Of a stretch of 64,000 nt of DNA, positions 34,801 to 47,869 are shown one piece after another. Made by a program: the position numbers and the translations under genes. The stretch comes from Rapana venosa (taxonomy: Eukaryota > Mollusca > Gastropoda > Neogastropoda > Muricidae). Position 1 is the stretch's first letter. Every line of letters starts with the position of its first letter. The stretch spans positions 52,668,800 to 52,732,799 of the forward strand of contig CM054155.1 of NCBI GenBank assembly GCA_028751875.1, given 5' to 3'. A model generated the notes under the pieces. The model was not told where the DNA came from, did no database searches, and saw nothing but the letters and a program-made list of their open reading frames with translations.

Positions 34801-37800
34801 CACACCAGTCACACTGAAGAGAACATTTGCACAGCACACAACACACACCACTCACACTGAAGAGACATTTGGCCAGCTCACACCACAGCCAATGAAGATG
34901 ACATTTGGCCAGCCACACACCATCACACGAAGATTGCCAGCACACACTCCATCCACGATCAGACATTTGACCAGCACACAACACATACCAGTCACACTGA
35001 AGAGACATCTGGCCAGCACACAACACACACACACCAGTCACACTGAGGAGACATTTAGCCAGCACACAACACACACCACAGTCACACTGAAGAGACATTT
35101 GCCAGCACACAACACAGTCACACTGCAGAGACAATTGGCCAGCATACAACACACACCACAGTCACGATGAAGGGACATTTGGCCAGCACACAACACAGTC
35201 ACACTGAAGAGACATTTGGCCAGCACACACCACAGTCACACTGAAGAGACATTTGGCCAACACACACAACAGTCACACTGAAGGGACATTCGGCCAGCAC
35301 ACAACACAGTCACACTGAAGAGACATTTGGCCAGCACACACCACAGTCGCACTGAAGAGACATTTGGTCAGCACACAGCACAGTCACACTGAAGAGACAT
35401 TTGGTTAGCACACAACACACACAGCAGTCACACTGAAGAGACATTTGGCCAGCACACAACACAGTCACACTGAAGAGACATTTGGCCTCACACACCACAG
35501 TCACACCGAAGAGACATTTGGAAAACACACAGCACACACCACAGTCACACTGATCAGACATTTGGCAAACACACAGCACATACCACAGTCACACTGATCA
35601 GACATTTGGCCAGCATACAACACACACCAGTCACACTGAAGAGACATGTGGCCAGCACACAACACACACCAGTCAAACTGAAGAGACATGTGGCCACCAC
35701 ACAGCACACACCACAGTCACACCGAAGAGACATTTGGCCAGCGCACAACAGACACCACAGTCACACTGAAGAAACATTTGGCCAGCACACACCACAGTCA
35801 CACTGAAGAGAAGTTTGGCCAGCACACACCACACACCACAGTCACACTGAAGAGACATCTGGCAAGCACACAACACACAACACAGTGACACTGAAGAGAT
35901 ATTAAGCCAGCACACACCACACAACACAGTCACACTGAAGAGACATTTGGCCAGCACACACCACACACCACAGTCACACTGAAGAGACATTTGGCCAGCA
36001 CACAACACACACCAGTAACACTGAAGAGACATTTGGACAGCATACAACACACACACCAGTCGAACTGAAGAGACATTTAGCCAGCACACAACACACACCT
36101 CAGTCACACTGAAGAGACATTTGGCCAGGACACAACACACACCAGTCACACTGAAGAGACACTTGGCCAGCACACAACACACACCACAGTCACACTGAAG
36201 AGACATTTGGCCAGCACACAACAAACACCAGTCACACTGACGAGACATTTAGCCAGCACACAACACACACCACAGTCACACTGAAGAGACATTTGCCAGC
36301 ACACAACACAGTCACACTGAAGAGACATATGGCCAGCACTTAACACACACCAGTCACACTGAAGAGACATTTGGCCAGCACACAACACACACACCAGTCA
36401 CATGAAGAGACATTGCCAGCACACAACACACATCCAGTCACACTGAAGAGACATTTGCCAGCACACACACACCACAGTTACACTGAAGAGACATTTGCCA
36501 GCAACAACACAAGTCACACTGAAAGACAATTGGCCGCATACAACACACACCACAGTCACACTGAAGAGACATCTTGGCCAGGCACACAACCACAGTCACC
36601 TAAAGCACATCCGCACACAACACTCCATGAGAGACATTTGCCAGCAGACAACACAGTCACACTGAAGAGACAATTGGCCGGCATACAACACACTCCACAG
36701 TCACACTGAAGAGACATCTGGCCAGCAAACACCACAGTCACACTAAAGAGACATTTGCCAGCAGACAACACAGTCACACTGAAAAGACAATTGGCCAGCA
36801 CACAACACACACACCAGTCAAACTGAAGAGACATTTGGCCAGCACACAACACACACCACAGTCACACTGATCAGACATTTGACCAGCACACAACACACAC
36901 CACAGTCACACTGAAGAGACATTTGCACAGCACACAACACACACCACTCACACTGAAGAGACATTTGGCCAGCACACAACACAGTCACACTGAAGAGACA
37001 TTTGGCCAGCCCACAACACACACCACTGTCACTCTGATCAGACATTTGACCAGTACACAACACACACCACAGTCACACTGAAGAGACATTCGGCCAGCAC
37101 ACAACACAGTCACACTAAAGAGACATTTGGACAGCACACAACACACACCAGTCACACTGAAGAGACATTTGGCCAGCACACAACACACACCAGTCACACT
37201 GAAGAGACATTTGGACAGCAGACAACACACACCAGTCACGCTGAAGAGACATTTGGCCAGCACACAACACACACACACCAGTCACACTGAAGAGGACATT
37301 TGGCCAGTTCACACCACAGCCACAATGAAGAGACATTTGGTCAGCACACAACACACACACCAGTCACACTGAAGAGACATTTGGCCAGGACACACCACAG
37401 TCACACTGAAGAGACATTTGGCCAGCACACACCACACACCAGTCACACTGAAGAGACATTTGGCCAGCACACAACACACACCAGTCACACTGAAGAGACA
37501 TGTGGCCAGCACACACCACACACACCAGTCACGCTGAAGAGACATTTGGCCAGCACACAACACACAACACCAGTCACACTGAAGAGACATGTGGCCAGCA
37601 CACAACACACATCACAGTCACACTGAAGAGACATTTGGCCAGCACTAACCACACATCACAGTCACACTGAAGAGACATTTGGCCAGTACACAACACACAC
37701 CACAGTCACACTGAAGTGACATTTGGCTAGCACACAACATAGTCACACTGAGGAGACATTTGGCCAGCACACAACACAGTCACACTTATAAGACATTTGG

Positions 37801-40800
37801 CCAGCACACAACATAGTCACACTGAAGAGACATTTAGCCAGCACACAACACAGTCACACTGACCAGACATTTGGCCAGCACACAACATAGTCACACTGAA
37901 GAGACATTTAGCCAGCACACATCACACACCACAGTCACACTGAAGAGACATTTGGCCAGCACACAACACAGTCATACTGAAAAGACATTTGGCCAGCACA
38001 CACCACACACCACAGTCAGACTGAAGAGACATTTGGCCAGCACACAACACACACCTCAGTCACACTGAAGAGACATTTGGCCAGCACACAACACACACAG
38101 TCATACTGACGAGACATGTTGGCCAGCACACAACACACCCCACGTCACACTGAAGAAACATTGGCCAGCACACACACACACACACTCAGTCACGTGAAGA
38201 GACATTTGGCCAGCACACACACACACAGTCACACTGAAGAGAACATTGGCAGCACACACCAAAGTCAAATTGAAGAGACATTTGGCCAGCACACAACACA
38301 GTCACACTGAAGAGACATTTGGCCAGCACACACCACACACCACAGTCACACTGAAGAGACATTTGGCCAGCACACAACACACACCCAGTCACACTGAAGA
38401 GACATTTGGCCAGCACACAACGCACACACAGTCACACTGAAGAGACATTTGGCACAGCACACAAACACACACCACGTCACACTGAAGAACATTTGCCAGA
38501 CACAACAACACACCACAGTCACACTGAAGAGACATTTGCCAGCCACAACAACACAGTCACACTGAAGAACAATGTGGCCAGCACACAAAACACACTCAGT
38601 CACACTGAAGAGACATTTGGCCAGTACACAACACACACCAGTCACACTGAAGAGACATTTGACCAGCACACAACACACACACCAGTCACACTGAAGAGAC
38701 ATGTTGGCCAGCACACAACACACACCAGTCACCTGAAGAGACATTTGACCAGGACACAACACACACACCAGTCACACTGAAGAGACATCTGGCCAGCACA
38801 CAACACAGTCACACTGAAGATACATTTAGCCAGCACACAACACAGTCACACTGAAGAGACATTTGGCCAGCACACAACACAGTCACCCTGAAGAGACATT
38901 TGGCCAGCACACAACACAGTCATACTGAAAAGACATTTGGCCAGCACACACCACAGTCAGACTGAAGAGACATTTGGCCAGCACACAACACACACCTCAG
39001 TCACACTGAAGAGACATTTGGCCAGCACACAACACACACTAGTCACACTGACGAGACATTTGGCCAGCACACAACACACACCACAGTCACACTGAAGAGA
39101 CATTTGGCCAGCACACAACACACACCAGTCATACTGACGAGACATGTGGCCAGCACACAACACACACCACAGTCACGCTGAAGAGACATTTGGCCAGCAC
39201 ACAACACAGTCACACTGAAGAGACATTTGGCTAGCACACACAAAAGTCAAATTGAAGAGACATTTGGCCAGCACACAAAACAGTCACACTGAAGAGACAT
39301 TTGGCCAGCACACAACACACACCACAGTCACACTGAAGAGACATTTGGCCAGCACACACCACACACCACAGTCACACTGAAGAGACATTTGGCCAGCACA
39401 CAACACACACCAGTCACACTGAAGAGACATTTGGCCAGCACACAACGCACACACCAGTCACACTGAAGAGACATTTGGCAAGCACACAACACACACCACA
39501 GTCACACTGAAGAGACATTTGCCAGCACACAACACACACCACAGTCACACTGAAGAGACATTTGCCAGCACACAACACAGTCACACTGAAGAGACAATTG
39601 GCCAGCACACAACACACACCAGTCACACTGAAGAGACATTTGGCCAGTACACAACACACACCAGTCACACTGAAGAGACATTTGACCAGCACACAACACA
39701 CACACCAGTCACACTGAAGAGACATGTGGCCAGCACACAACACACACCAGTCACACTGAAGAGACATTTGACCAGCACACAACACACACACCAGTCACAC
39801 TGAAGAGACATCTGGCCAGCACACAACACAGTCACACTGAAGATACATTTAGCCAGCACACAACACAGTCACACTGAAGAGACATTTGGCCAGCACACAA
39901 CACAGTCACACTGAAGAGACATTTGGCCAGCACACACCACAGTCACACTGAAGAGACATTTGGCCAGCACACACCACAGTCACACTGAAGAGACATTTGG
40001 CCAGCACACAACACAGTCACACTGAAGAGACATTTGGCCAGCACACAACACACACCACAGTCACACTGAAGAGACATGTGGCCAGCACACAACACACACC
40101 AGTCACACTGAAAAGACATTTGGCCAGCACACAACACACACCAGTCACACTGAAGAAACATGTGGCCAGCACACAACACACCTCAGTCACACTGAAGAGA
40201 CATTTGGCCAGCACACAACACACACCAGTCACACTGAAGAAACATGTGGCCAGCACACAACACACCTCAGTCACACTGAAGAGACATTTGGCCAGCACAC
40301 ACCACAGTCACACTGAAGAGACATTTGGCCAGCACACAACACAGTCACACTGAAGAGACATTTGGCCAGCACACAACACACACCACAGTCACACTGAAGA
40401 GACATGTGGCCAGCACACAACACACACCAGTCACACTGAAGAGACATTTGGCCAGCACACAACACACACCAGTGACACTGAAGAAACATGTGGCCAGCAC
40501 ACAACACACCTCAGTCACACTGAAGAGACATTTGGCCAGCACACAACACACACCAGTCACACTGAAGAAACATGTGGCCAGCACACAACACACCTCAGTC
40601 ACACTGAAGAGACATTTGGCCAGCACACAACACACACCACAGTCACACTGAAGAGACATTTGGCCAGCACACAACACACACCAGTCACACTGAAGAGACA
40701 TTTGGCCAGCACACAACACACACACCAGTCACGCTGAAGAGACATTTGGCCAGTACACAACACACACACACACACACCAGTTACGCTGACTAGAAGTTTG
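28860..40800. repeat. ~42-bp CA-rich satellite array, about 12 kb
   Basis: Head-to-tail monomers begin CAGTCACACTGAAGAGACAT, continue TTGGCCAGCACACAACA, and vary in the length of the final CA linker. The main length classes are about 37, 42 and 44 bp. Roughly 290 units follow from length. Recurrent variants include GATCAGACAT, GAAGAAACATGTGGCC, ATTTGGACAGC, ATTTGGAAAACAC and ACAATTGGCC. Because 37 and 44 are not multiples of three, reading frames open and close at random; the many 60-200-residue frames on both strands are not genes. Variant-monomer combinations recur as higher-order blocks. Confidence 0.95.
39997..40651. repeat. higher-order duplication within the satellite (offset ~328 bp)
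   Basis: The ordered series of monomer variants starting at 39997 repeats from 40325 almost without change. It includes an alternating dimer of GAAGAAACATGTGG and GAAGAGACATTTGG units (84 bp, present twice in each block). This marks recent local amplification at the right side of the array. Confidence 0.85.
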
Positions 40801-40809
40801 GCAAGAGGC

Positions 40810-41400
40810 TACTTCAACAATCGTCCAGTGAACAGGGCATACCAGAGAACGTTGTGTTTGATAACGGGCCACAGTATGACTTGGCTGAAATGGGACAATT
40901 CTCATCTGAGAGGGGATGTCAGCACACAGCCTCCTCACCGGCGTACCTTCAATCCAATGATTTTATATATATAAAAGAATGGTTCTCTCAGCAAAAATGG
41001 CCTTTCTCAAAACCCAAGAAAGAAGAATAGACACAAATGTGGCCATGCTGTGTCTGAGAACAACCCCCATTGACCTCCCATCTCTTGCATAACTCCTGTA
41101 TTGCTGTAAATCTAGGTACAACCTCCCTTTCCTTACTACACCCCAGCCCCAGAACGCCAGCAGTCTGGACAGAAACACTATGAAAAGACGGCACAAGATC
41201 TTCTTTCACAGCTGAAGGAACAGCTAGTGCAGATGCAGGACAACAGTGGACTGTGGACACCAGCCAATGTGCTAGAGAAAAACACCAGGGCTACGGTCAG
41301 ACGCTGTGAGAACTCCAAACGGCGGCAGCTCTCACCGTGACTGACAACACGTTCGAGTCATGAAGTCACTGATCACCAGACGTGACATGGTCTGATCAGC
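40810..41400 (+). mobile_element. decayed Ty3/Gypsy-like retrotransposon pol (integrase) fragment
   Basis: The plus strand reads EQGIPENVVFDNGPQY near 40840, the D..N-G-P-Q block of retroelement integrases. CQHTASSPAYLQSN follows, where QSNG-E is expected. In a shifted frame, LRTTPIDLPSLA near 41060 matches the post-integrase block of Gypsy-type pol. Further downstream a fragment near 41270-41340 resembles the usual C-terminal module. Stops and frameshifts are frequent, and no LTR was recognised. Confidence 0.6.
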
Positions 41401-43107
41401 TACCCAACACCAGCCCTCAGCACCCCAGAGGCCAGCAGCACCAGGAGAGGGAACCCACCACCTCAGCCCCTCCTGACAAGACCAGCTCCGACAACCAACA
41501 ACACCTAGGCAGTCACAGAGAGCCAGTGGACAGATTAATAGAAAAGATGGAAGATAGTCTAAAAAATAAGGAGAGCTTGACAGATAAAAAACATGAATCA
41601 AGAGCATGCATTTATGCAGTCAAATCAAAATGAGCGTTCTCTTAGAAAAGACTTACAAACACACACTGAGAAAGCAATCTGTGGTCTGCATGTTGTACTT
41701 TATCCAATCTCTGCATGGGATATGTATCTTTGTTCAGTCCAGATCATCGTTCTATGTGTTGCATTAGTGCTACTACTGTCCCAAGGTTGGCTGATGGACA
41801 TCATTTCTTTATAAAATGTGCTTAAATCTAATGGACCCTTGTGCACTGGATCTTTCAATTTCCCCAATATTTCAGGATTGAAAACTTCAGTACAGTAAAT
41901 TAGGCAAATAATATATTAATCATCTACCGTTGTTGTGGTAAAGTAAAAGGTGTTATGACAATTATAAAGTAGTATTGTTATCACTTTAAAAACAAGGGAA
42001 GCAAATCAGGTCAGAATCAGTCTGTTTAGTTGGTGCTCCCCTTTCCCCTCTCACGGCCTGACTGCAGCACCAGCCGCTGCAGCCCTTTCCCTTTTCCTAT
42101 AATATAACATGTAATGTCACAACCTGTCTTTCCTGCACTGTATTTCTTTTAACAATGCTGTTTCAAACTGGTTTCCTGTACTTTAACCAAAGCTTTCTTT
42201 GCTGATTATAAAAATACAAAAAACTTCTGCAGTCAGAATAGAATATATCTGCAGCTATTTTTTGTGGCAACTTGCCCAGCTAGCATGAGGACCATCTGGC
42301 CATACACATAGCCCCCACTCGAATTCCTTACCATTCCTTTGCTAGCAATTAACCTCTGCTACACAGTTTGCTCAGGGACTTTCGCTCTCTTTCTGGAGTA
42401 CTCATTTTACCCCCGTGTTTATCTTACCATCTTTCCATGTGAGTGTGTATGTGTGGATCAGCATTTAGAACGTGGCTTAAGTTTAGCTTGAGTTGTAGAT
42501 TACTAGATGTCTGATAATTTGTGTTAACATAAAATTGTTCAAAAAAGGATGGATGCTGAAAAGCACTCAAAACGTCTTCATTTTGAGAGAGTGATTGCAT
42601 TGTGCAGACACTGTGGTGAAAAATGCTTCTTGAAATGATAAACTCTCAAGCAGGCTACTTCTCCATGGAAAAGAAAAAACTAATTTATGTGTCAAAGAAA
42701 AGAGAAGGGAGTTGTGGACACTCTATGACCATATAATAAAAGAATCACTTCATATTGCTCTGTGTGTGAATGAACAGCGGACTTACCAGGACTCTCCTCT
42801 GCTACAACTTCACCAAAAATAATTAAATAAAACACAAACAAAAAGATAAACCATCTAATACCAAACCAAAGCTAAACAACCATCCCCCCAAAAGGGCATA
42901 ACAAACAAATAAAAAAGCAAAACAAGTGGAAAAAATGGAGAAAAACTGTAAAGGAAAAGGGTAATGTGTGTTTCAGAGACGCAAGCTATTGACAGTGTCC
43001 TGACAGAAATTTAAAAAATACAACTGACGGCATATAAAACAAAGTAAAATGGTTGTTAGTTCATTCTACTCGTGGCTATAATTGTGTAGGTAAGGCATGT
43101 GACTGTA

Positions 43108-43148
<41 letters not shown>

Positions 43149-43911
43149 AATTTCTTGGAGTATAAACTACGGAAAACTCATCCAAGTAGTAGCTGACAGG
43201 ATTGTAGAATCGGATGATGGTGAGTAATACAAGTAGTGGCTACACTGCTGTTGTAATGTGCAGAGGGGTATGTTTAGAAAACTGCCATTCACCCCACAGC
43301 ATGTTGGGAAGTTGAAACTTTTTTGGCAAAGCATGGATATGTTGTAAATATTACTTGCATAGAATGGAAGGAAGATTAACCTGCATAATAATACAATTCT
43401 CTCCCTCGTGTTTTTACTTGTTTGGGAACGTTAAAGCAAGCACTTTCCGTTAGTTTTAACAAAAAATGTGAAATAATTATGCTGAGAAAGGCACAAAAAA
43501 TGACAAATTTGCAGGTGGTGTAATTTATGACTGACATTGGAGCTCAGCGTGGTAGCAGTGGTGGGCAGCAGGGGTGTCAGTTTACAGCAGGCAGACACCA
43601 ATAGGGCAGAGCTTACCAACTAAAGAGTTGGCTCTCCACAGCCTGTGAAAAAGTTCTCATCATTGTGTTGCCATGTGAAGAACAGTGAAACCATAACATT
43701 GTGTGCTGCCAACATGAACAAAAAGATAGAGAGAGTGACATTGCGTATTGACATCAGAAAAAGACAAGCTATGTTCATTTACTGTGTGCAGCTTTTTAAA
43801 ACGAGGGGATGTAACAAAATGTAGTATAGTACTTATTATTCTTCAACCCCACATAACTCTATATTTGGTGTGTGGCCACACCAACTGATTACGAGCAGAC
43901 TGGCACCCTGT

Positions 43912-43913
<2 letters not shown>
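41400..43913. other. no gene recognised
   Basis: About 2.5 kb of mixed sequence without recognised motifs. It holds a TG microsatellite at 43110-43147 and an A-rich stretch near 42820-42960. Confidence 0.5.
43110..43147. repeat. (TG)n microsatellite
   Basis: About 36 bp of uninterrupted TG. Confidence 0.95.
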
Positions 43914-43963
<50 letters not shown>

Positions 43964-44003
43964 GGAATTTATATAGCGCTGTATCTTGCAACATTTATTG
44001 CAC
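43914..44003 (-). mobile_element. solo CR1/L2 3' tail
   Basis: A (TAA)n run joined to ATGGAATTTATATAGCGCTG and TATCTTGCAA is the reverse complement of the 3' end of the CR1/L2 elements here. No coding sequence is attached, so this is a severely 5'-truncated insertion. Confidence 0.8.
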
Positions 44004-44814
44004 AACCCCTTTGTCTCTCACCTTCCTATGGTAATAACTTACTGCTGATGTGATAATGTTCCAACACCTTTAGTTTGACTGCCTTTGTGTGAAGATTTAT
44101 TTCGATTTATTCTTCAAAAATTTTGTTTGATGATTTGTGTTCACCTGTTTGTGCTGGTCCTTGTGACCCATTGTACTCTGACCCTGCCAAAGCCTGAACT
44201 TGTTCAGTGTTACACGAAGTCAAATCTCCCCCATCACCACCACCCAGTGTTCGCCACTCTACTACTATGACATCAACTGCTGCAGACATAAAGGCATTGT
44301 CCTCACGTGATTTCTTCCCTATACAGTCTGAACTGAAACAGCATCTTTCAAACTTAGGAATCTACCGCAGCAAAACCCGACGAGGAACACGTGCAGGCAG
44401 ACGTCATCGCCTGCAGAGTGCTTCCATTACATCCGTCTACCCCATCACCTCTGACGTCACTGCCACAACGACCACAACCATCCGCAGCACTCCACATCTT
44501 TGTCCTCCAGATGCTCCATCCTCTGCCTGTGACTCTAATAATATGTGTTCTAACAGTAATGTGTATCACAGTGTGCATCAGACTATAAACCCCTCTATCA
44601 AACCAGTCCTTTCACCATCTTCCACACATGACTCGCCATCTGGTCTGCTCTTCCACTGCACACATCTCAACCATCATCCCCATCCTCTTTCTCTGATAGT
44701 CACCCTCAACCACCACAGTCATCTTCAACCTCTATGCCTCCCTCAAACCCTCTTCACATGTGTTTTCTTAATGCGCAGCTTGTTTGCCCAGATGGTAAAG
44801 CGACCTTCTTTCTG

Positions 44815-46488
44815 ATTTTATATCTGAACAGAAAATCGATCTAATTTTTCTCACGGAAACCTGGCTTCACCCACAGGGTCATGAACCTAAGATTAAACAA
44901 CTGATACCACCTGGCTATACAACTCTTTTTTTCCCCTTAACTTCCCGTGGAGGTGGCATTGCCATTGTTTACAAAGTCACACTGCATCCAGCTCTTTCTT
45001 TCTGCCACTCTTTACCTATCTCACCTGAATCTTTTGAAGTCTGTGAACTCAACCTCACCTTACCCAGTCATTCTATTACTTTCTGTTGCCTTTACAGCCC
45101 ACCTCCCAGTCGTAAGAACAAACTGACATCTTCAGTTTTCCATCAAGAATTTAAATCACTACAGCCTCTCCCCTAAAAAGCTTATCATTCTTGGTGACTT
45201 TAATTTTCACTTCGACAACCAATCTTCTCCTGATGTCAAGCGTCTTTCTCTTTATTTGTCAAATCACTCTCTTTCCCAGCTGGTGAATGAAGCAACACAC
45301 AGATCAGGACATATCTTAGACTGGCTCATCACTGATGTTTCACAAAATCTCGTCACCTCTATTTCCGTTACTGACCAACTGCTTTCTGATCATTCTGCCA
45401 TTCTTTTCTTCCATAACATTGCAAAACCTATCAAAAGGAAGAAGTGCATCACCCGTCGTAACCGCAAGGCTATTGACATTCAAACTTTCTCTTCCCAAGC
45501 TGCTGAACGCCTATCACAAATCCTTGAAGACACTGACCCTTCTAAACGCTATAACACTATTCTCAGCCAACTGCTTGATGAGCATGCATCTCCCACTGAC
45601 CATATTCTGCCTGATAGGCCTTTCGCCACAATGTACACCCATGATATCCTGGTGGCAAAGCGCAAACGCCGACAACTAGAACAGCAGTGGCGAAAAACAA
45701 AAACTGAAATAAACAAACAGCTCTTTCGAAAACAAACCAACAAAGTAAAACCCTTAATCCACTCAGCCAAGACAAACTACTACTCTGCTCAAGTTCTCAA
45801 TGCAACAACCATGAAATCTCTTTTTTCCCTCACCTCAACTCTTCTTGGATCTGCAAAGACAAGCCCTCTGCCTACTGTTCACAGTCACTCTGAACTTCCT
45901 GATATATTTTCTTCGTTCTTTTCAGACAAAGTCCGTAACATTCGCTCCAGACTGAATCAGACTCCCTTCCAACCTGTACCTCCTGATCTCCAATTCACTG
46001 GCACTCCTCTCCTTTCCTTTCAGCCAAAAAGTGAGGAAGAAATCAGGAAAATTATAAATGAAATGACCATAAAATTATGTGATCTTGATCCTATGCCTGC
46101 TTCTCTTTTCACGCAGTGTCTTCCGCAGCATATACCAACTATAACAAAGATTGTAAACTCATCTCTTCTTTCGGGAATTTTTCCATCAGAACTCAAAACT
46201 GCAATAATTACACCTCTACTCAAAAAGCACGACCTCGATCCTAACATACTGAAAAATTACAGACCTGTTTCTAACCTACCTTTCATCTCCAAAGTCCTTG
46301 AAAAAGTAGTTCTGAAACAACTCAACAGCCATCTTCATTCAAATAGTCTCCTTCCCACATTTCAGTCTGCCTATCGCGTCAACCACAGCACTGAAACCAC
46401 CCTAGTCCATACGTTAAACACGCTTCTGACTCAGGGAAAATCTCCCTTCTCACTCTTCTTGACTTATCTGCAGCATTTGACACTATAG
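44815..46488 (+). pseudogene. CR1/L2-type endonuclease and RT N-terminal half
   Basis: The endonuclease blocks are LTETWLHP, GGIAIVYK near 44955, ILGDFNFHFDN near 45190, RSGHILDWLITD near 45305 and LLSDHSAILFF near 45385. A 410-codon frame from 45256 covers the endonuclease end, the KRKRRQLEQQWRKTKTEIN linker and RT blocks LCDLDPMPASLF and LKNYRPVSNLPFISKVLEKV. It breaks after TLNTLLTQG near 46440. Single-base changes near 45150 separate it from the upstream endonuclease. Confidence 0.88.
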
Positions 46489-47570
46489 ATCACTCTATCC
46501 TTCTCTCCCGTCTCCAAAAACGTTTGGTATCTAAGGTGCAGCCATTACCTGGTTTAGTTCATACCTCACTGACCGATTCCAGACAGTCACAGTAAACAAA
46601 ATTCAATCAATTCCTGCAAAACTGGAATGTGGAGTCCAACAAGGATCAGTTCTGGGCCCTGTCCTGTTCACTCTCTACACTGTTCCACTCACATACGTAA
46701 TAAACCGTCACCAGATCAACCATCATTTCTATGCTGACTCTGAGATTCAAAGCAGTGACACTCCTGAAAATCTGCCTTCTCTCTTGTCAAATATGTCACT
46801 TTGCCTTGAAGACATTCAAAAGTGGATGAAACAAAACAAGTTACAGCTAAATACTGATAAACCGAAGCCATGATTATAGGGACCAAACACAAACTCTCTT
46901 CCATCACAACAGATTCAATAGAATTTGGCAATACATCGGTTCCACTATCCACTGCAGTTAAGTATCAAGGTGTTGTTATTGACAACACACTCTCTATGCA
47001 AACATTCATCACCCAGACCTGACAGTCCTGCTACTATCAATTACGGCGTATAAGTGCAATCCGAAAGAACCTATCCACTGATGCAACATCCGATTTTGTC
47101 ACATCTCTTATTCTTTAACGTCTGGACTATTGTAATTCCCTTTTGGTTGGTCTGCCAGCATCATCTACCCACTCCCTTCAACGCATACAAAACTCTGCAG
47201 CTCGATTAGTCCTCAAAAAGAAAAAAAAATCTGAGCATATTACTCCACTCCTGCAATCTCTCTACAGGTTGCCTGTGCCACAGAGAGTAAAGTACAAGAT
47301 CAGTACCCTCTGTTACAAATGTCTCCACAAAACAGCACCCTCATATCTCTGAGATTGTCTTCACCTGTACACTCCTTCTCGTTCCCTCCATTCTGCTGCA
47401 GATACCCTGGGCTTACGAATACCTAGATTTAACCAATCGACTGTTGGCCGTCGCTCTTTCTGTATTTCTGGTCCATCAATCTGGAATGACCTCCCTCTCT
47501 CTCTTTGCGAAAAACCTACTTACGACAGCTTTAAATCCAGTCTCAAGACATGCCTATTTCAAACCTAAGA
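46489..47570 (+). pseudogene. CR1/L2-type RT C-terminal half and terminal domain
   Basis: Blocks are ECGVQQGSVLGPVLFTLYTV near 46625, then the active site, which reads YAD followed by Ser at 46730-46741: one Asp codon of YADD is missing. LDYCNSLLVGLPASSTHS follows near 47120, then PVPQRVKYKISTLCYKCLHK near 47275 and a GRRSFCISGPSIWNDLPLS-type end near 47450. Multiple frameshifts are present. Confidence 0.85.
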
Positions 47571-47647
47571 GTTTTTTCCCTCTTGTATCATCTCATATCT
47601 GTCCCTGCCTTTAAAAGCCAAAATTCCATCATCCTGCTGAAATGTAC

Positions 47648-47652
<5 letters not shown>

Positions 47653-47716
<64 letters not shown>
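47653..47716. repeat. (TG)n microsatellite in LINE 3' UTR
   Basis: A pure TG run at the same place as the TG/TGCG tract of copy A. Confidence 0.95.
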
Positions 47717-47718
<2 letters not shown>

Positions 47719-47829
47719 ATTTGAATTTGTTAGAATATTGTGAATCGTTGTTGTTGCCTGTGTAGGAGCGGATTGAATGGAAGCACTCTGATTTGTAATT
47801 GCAAGATATAGCGCTCTATAAATTCCATA

Positions 47830-47862
<33 letters not shown>

Positions 47863-47869
47863 GACGTTT

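Larger units (their letters stand above)
44200..47862 (+). mobile_element. CR1/L2-type LINE, copy B, nearly full length
   Basis: The order is: a basic, Ser/Thr-rich N-terminal region (GIYRSKTRRGTRAGRRHR near 44360), endonuclease (IFLTETWLHPQGH near 44850), linker, RT, C-terminal block, and a 3' UTR with TG microsatellite (47653-47716). It ends TATAGCGCTCTATAAATTCC plus an ATTATT tail. The 5' boundary is uncertain. It supplies the reference for copy A and the shorter copies. Confidence 0.88.

Noticed and set aside
28860..40800. Dozens of 60-200-residue open frames in the satellite, either His/Thr-rich (HTEETFGQHTT) or Cys-rich on the minus strand (CVLCAGQMSLQCDW)
   Set aside because: They arise because a 42-bp unit is a multiple of three. 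They switch frame at every 37- or 44-bp unit, occur on both strands, and lack starts, splice context and selection signs.
28860..40800. CRISPR-like array
   Set aside because: Unit spacing is superficially similar, but there are no unique spacers; the linkers are CA repeats, and the sequence is eukaryotic.
44207..44815. Independent 202-residue host protein
   Set aside because: Its basic GIYRSKTRRGTRAGRRHR segment and position fit the N-terminal part of the CR1/L2 element; the rest is Ser/Thr/Pro-rich with no host family.
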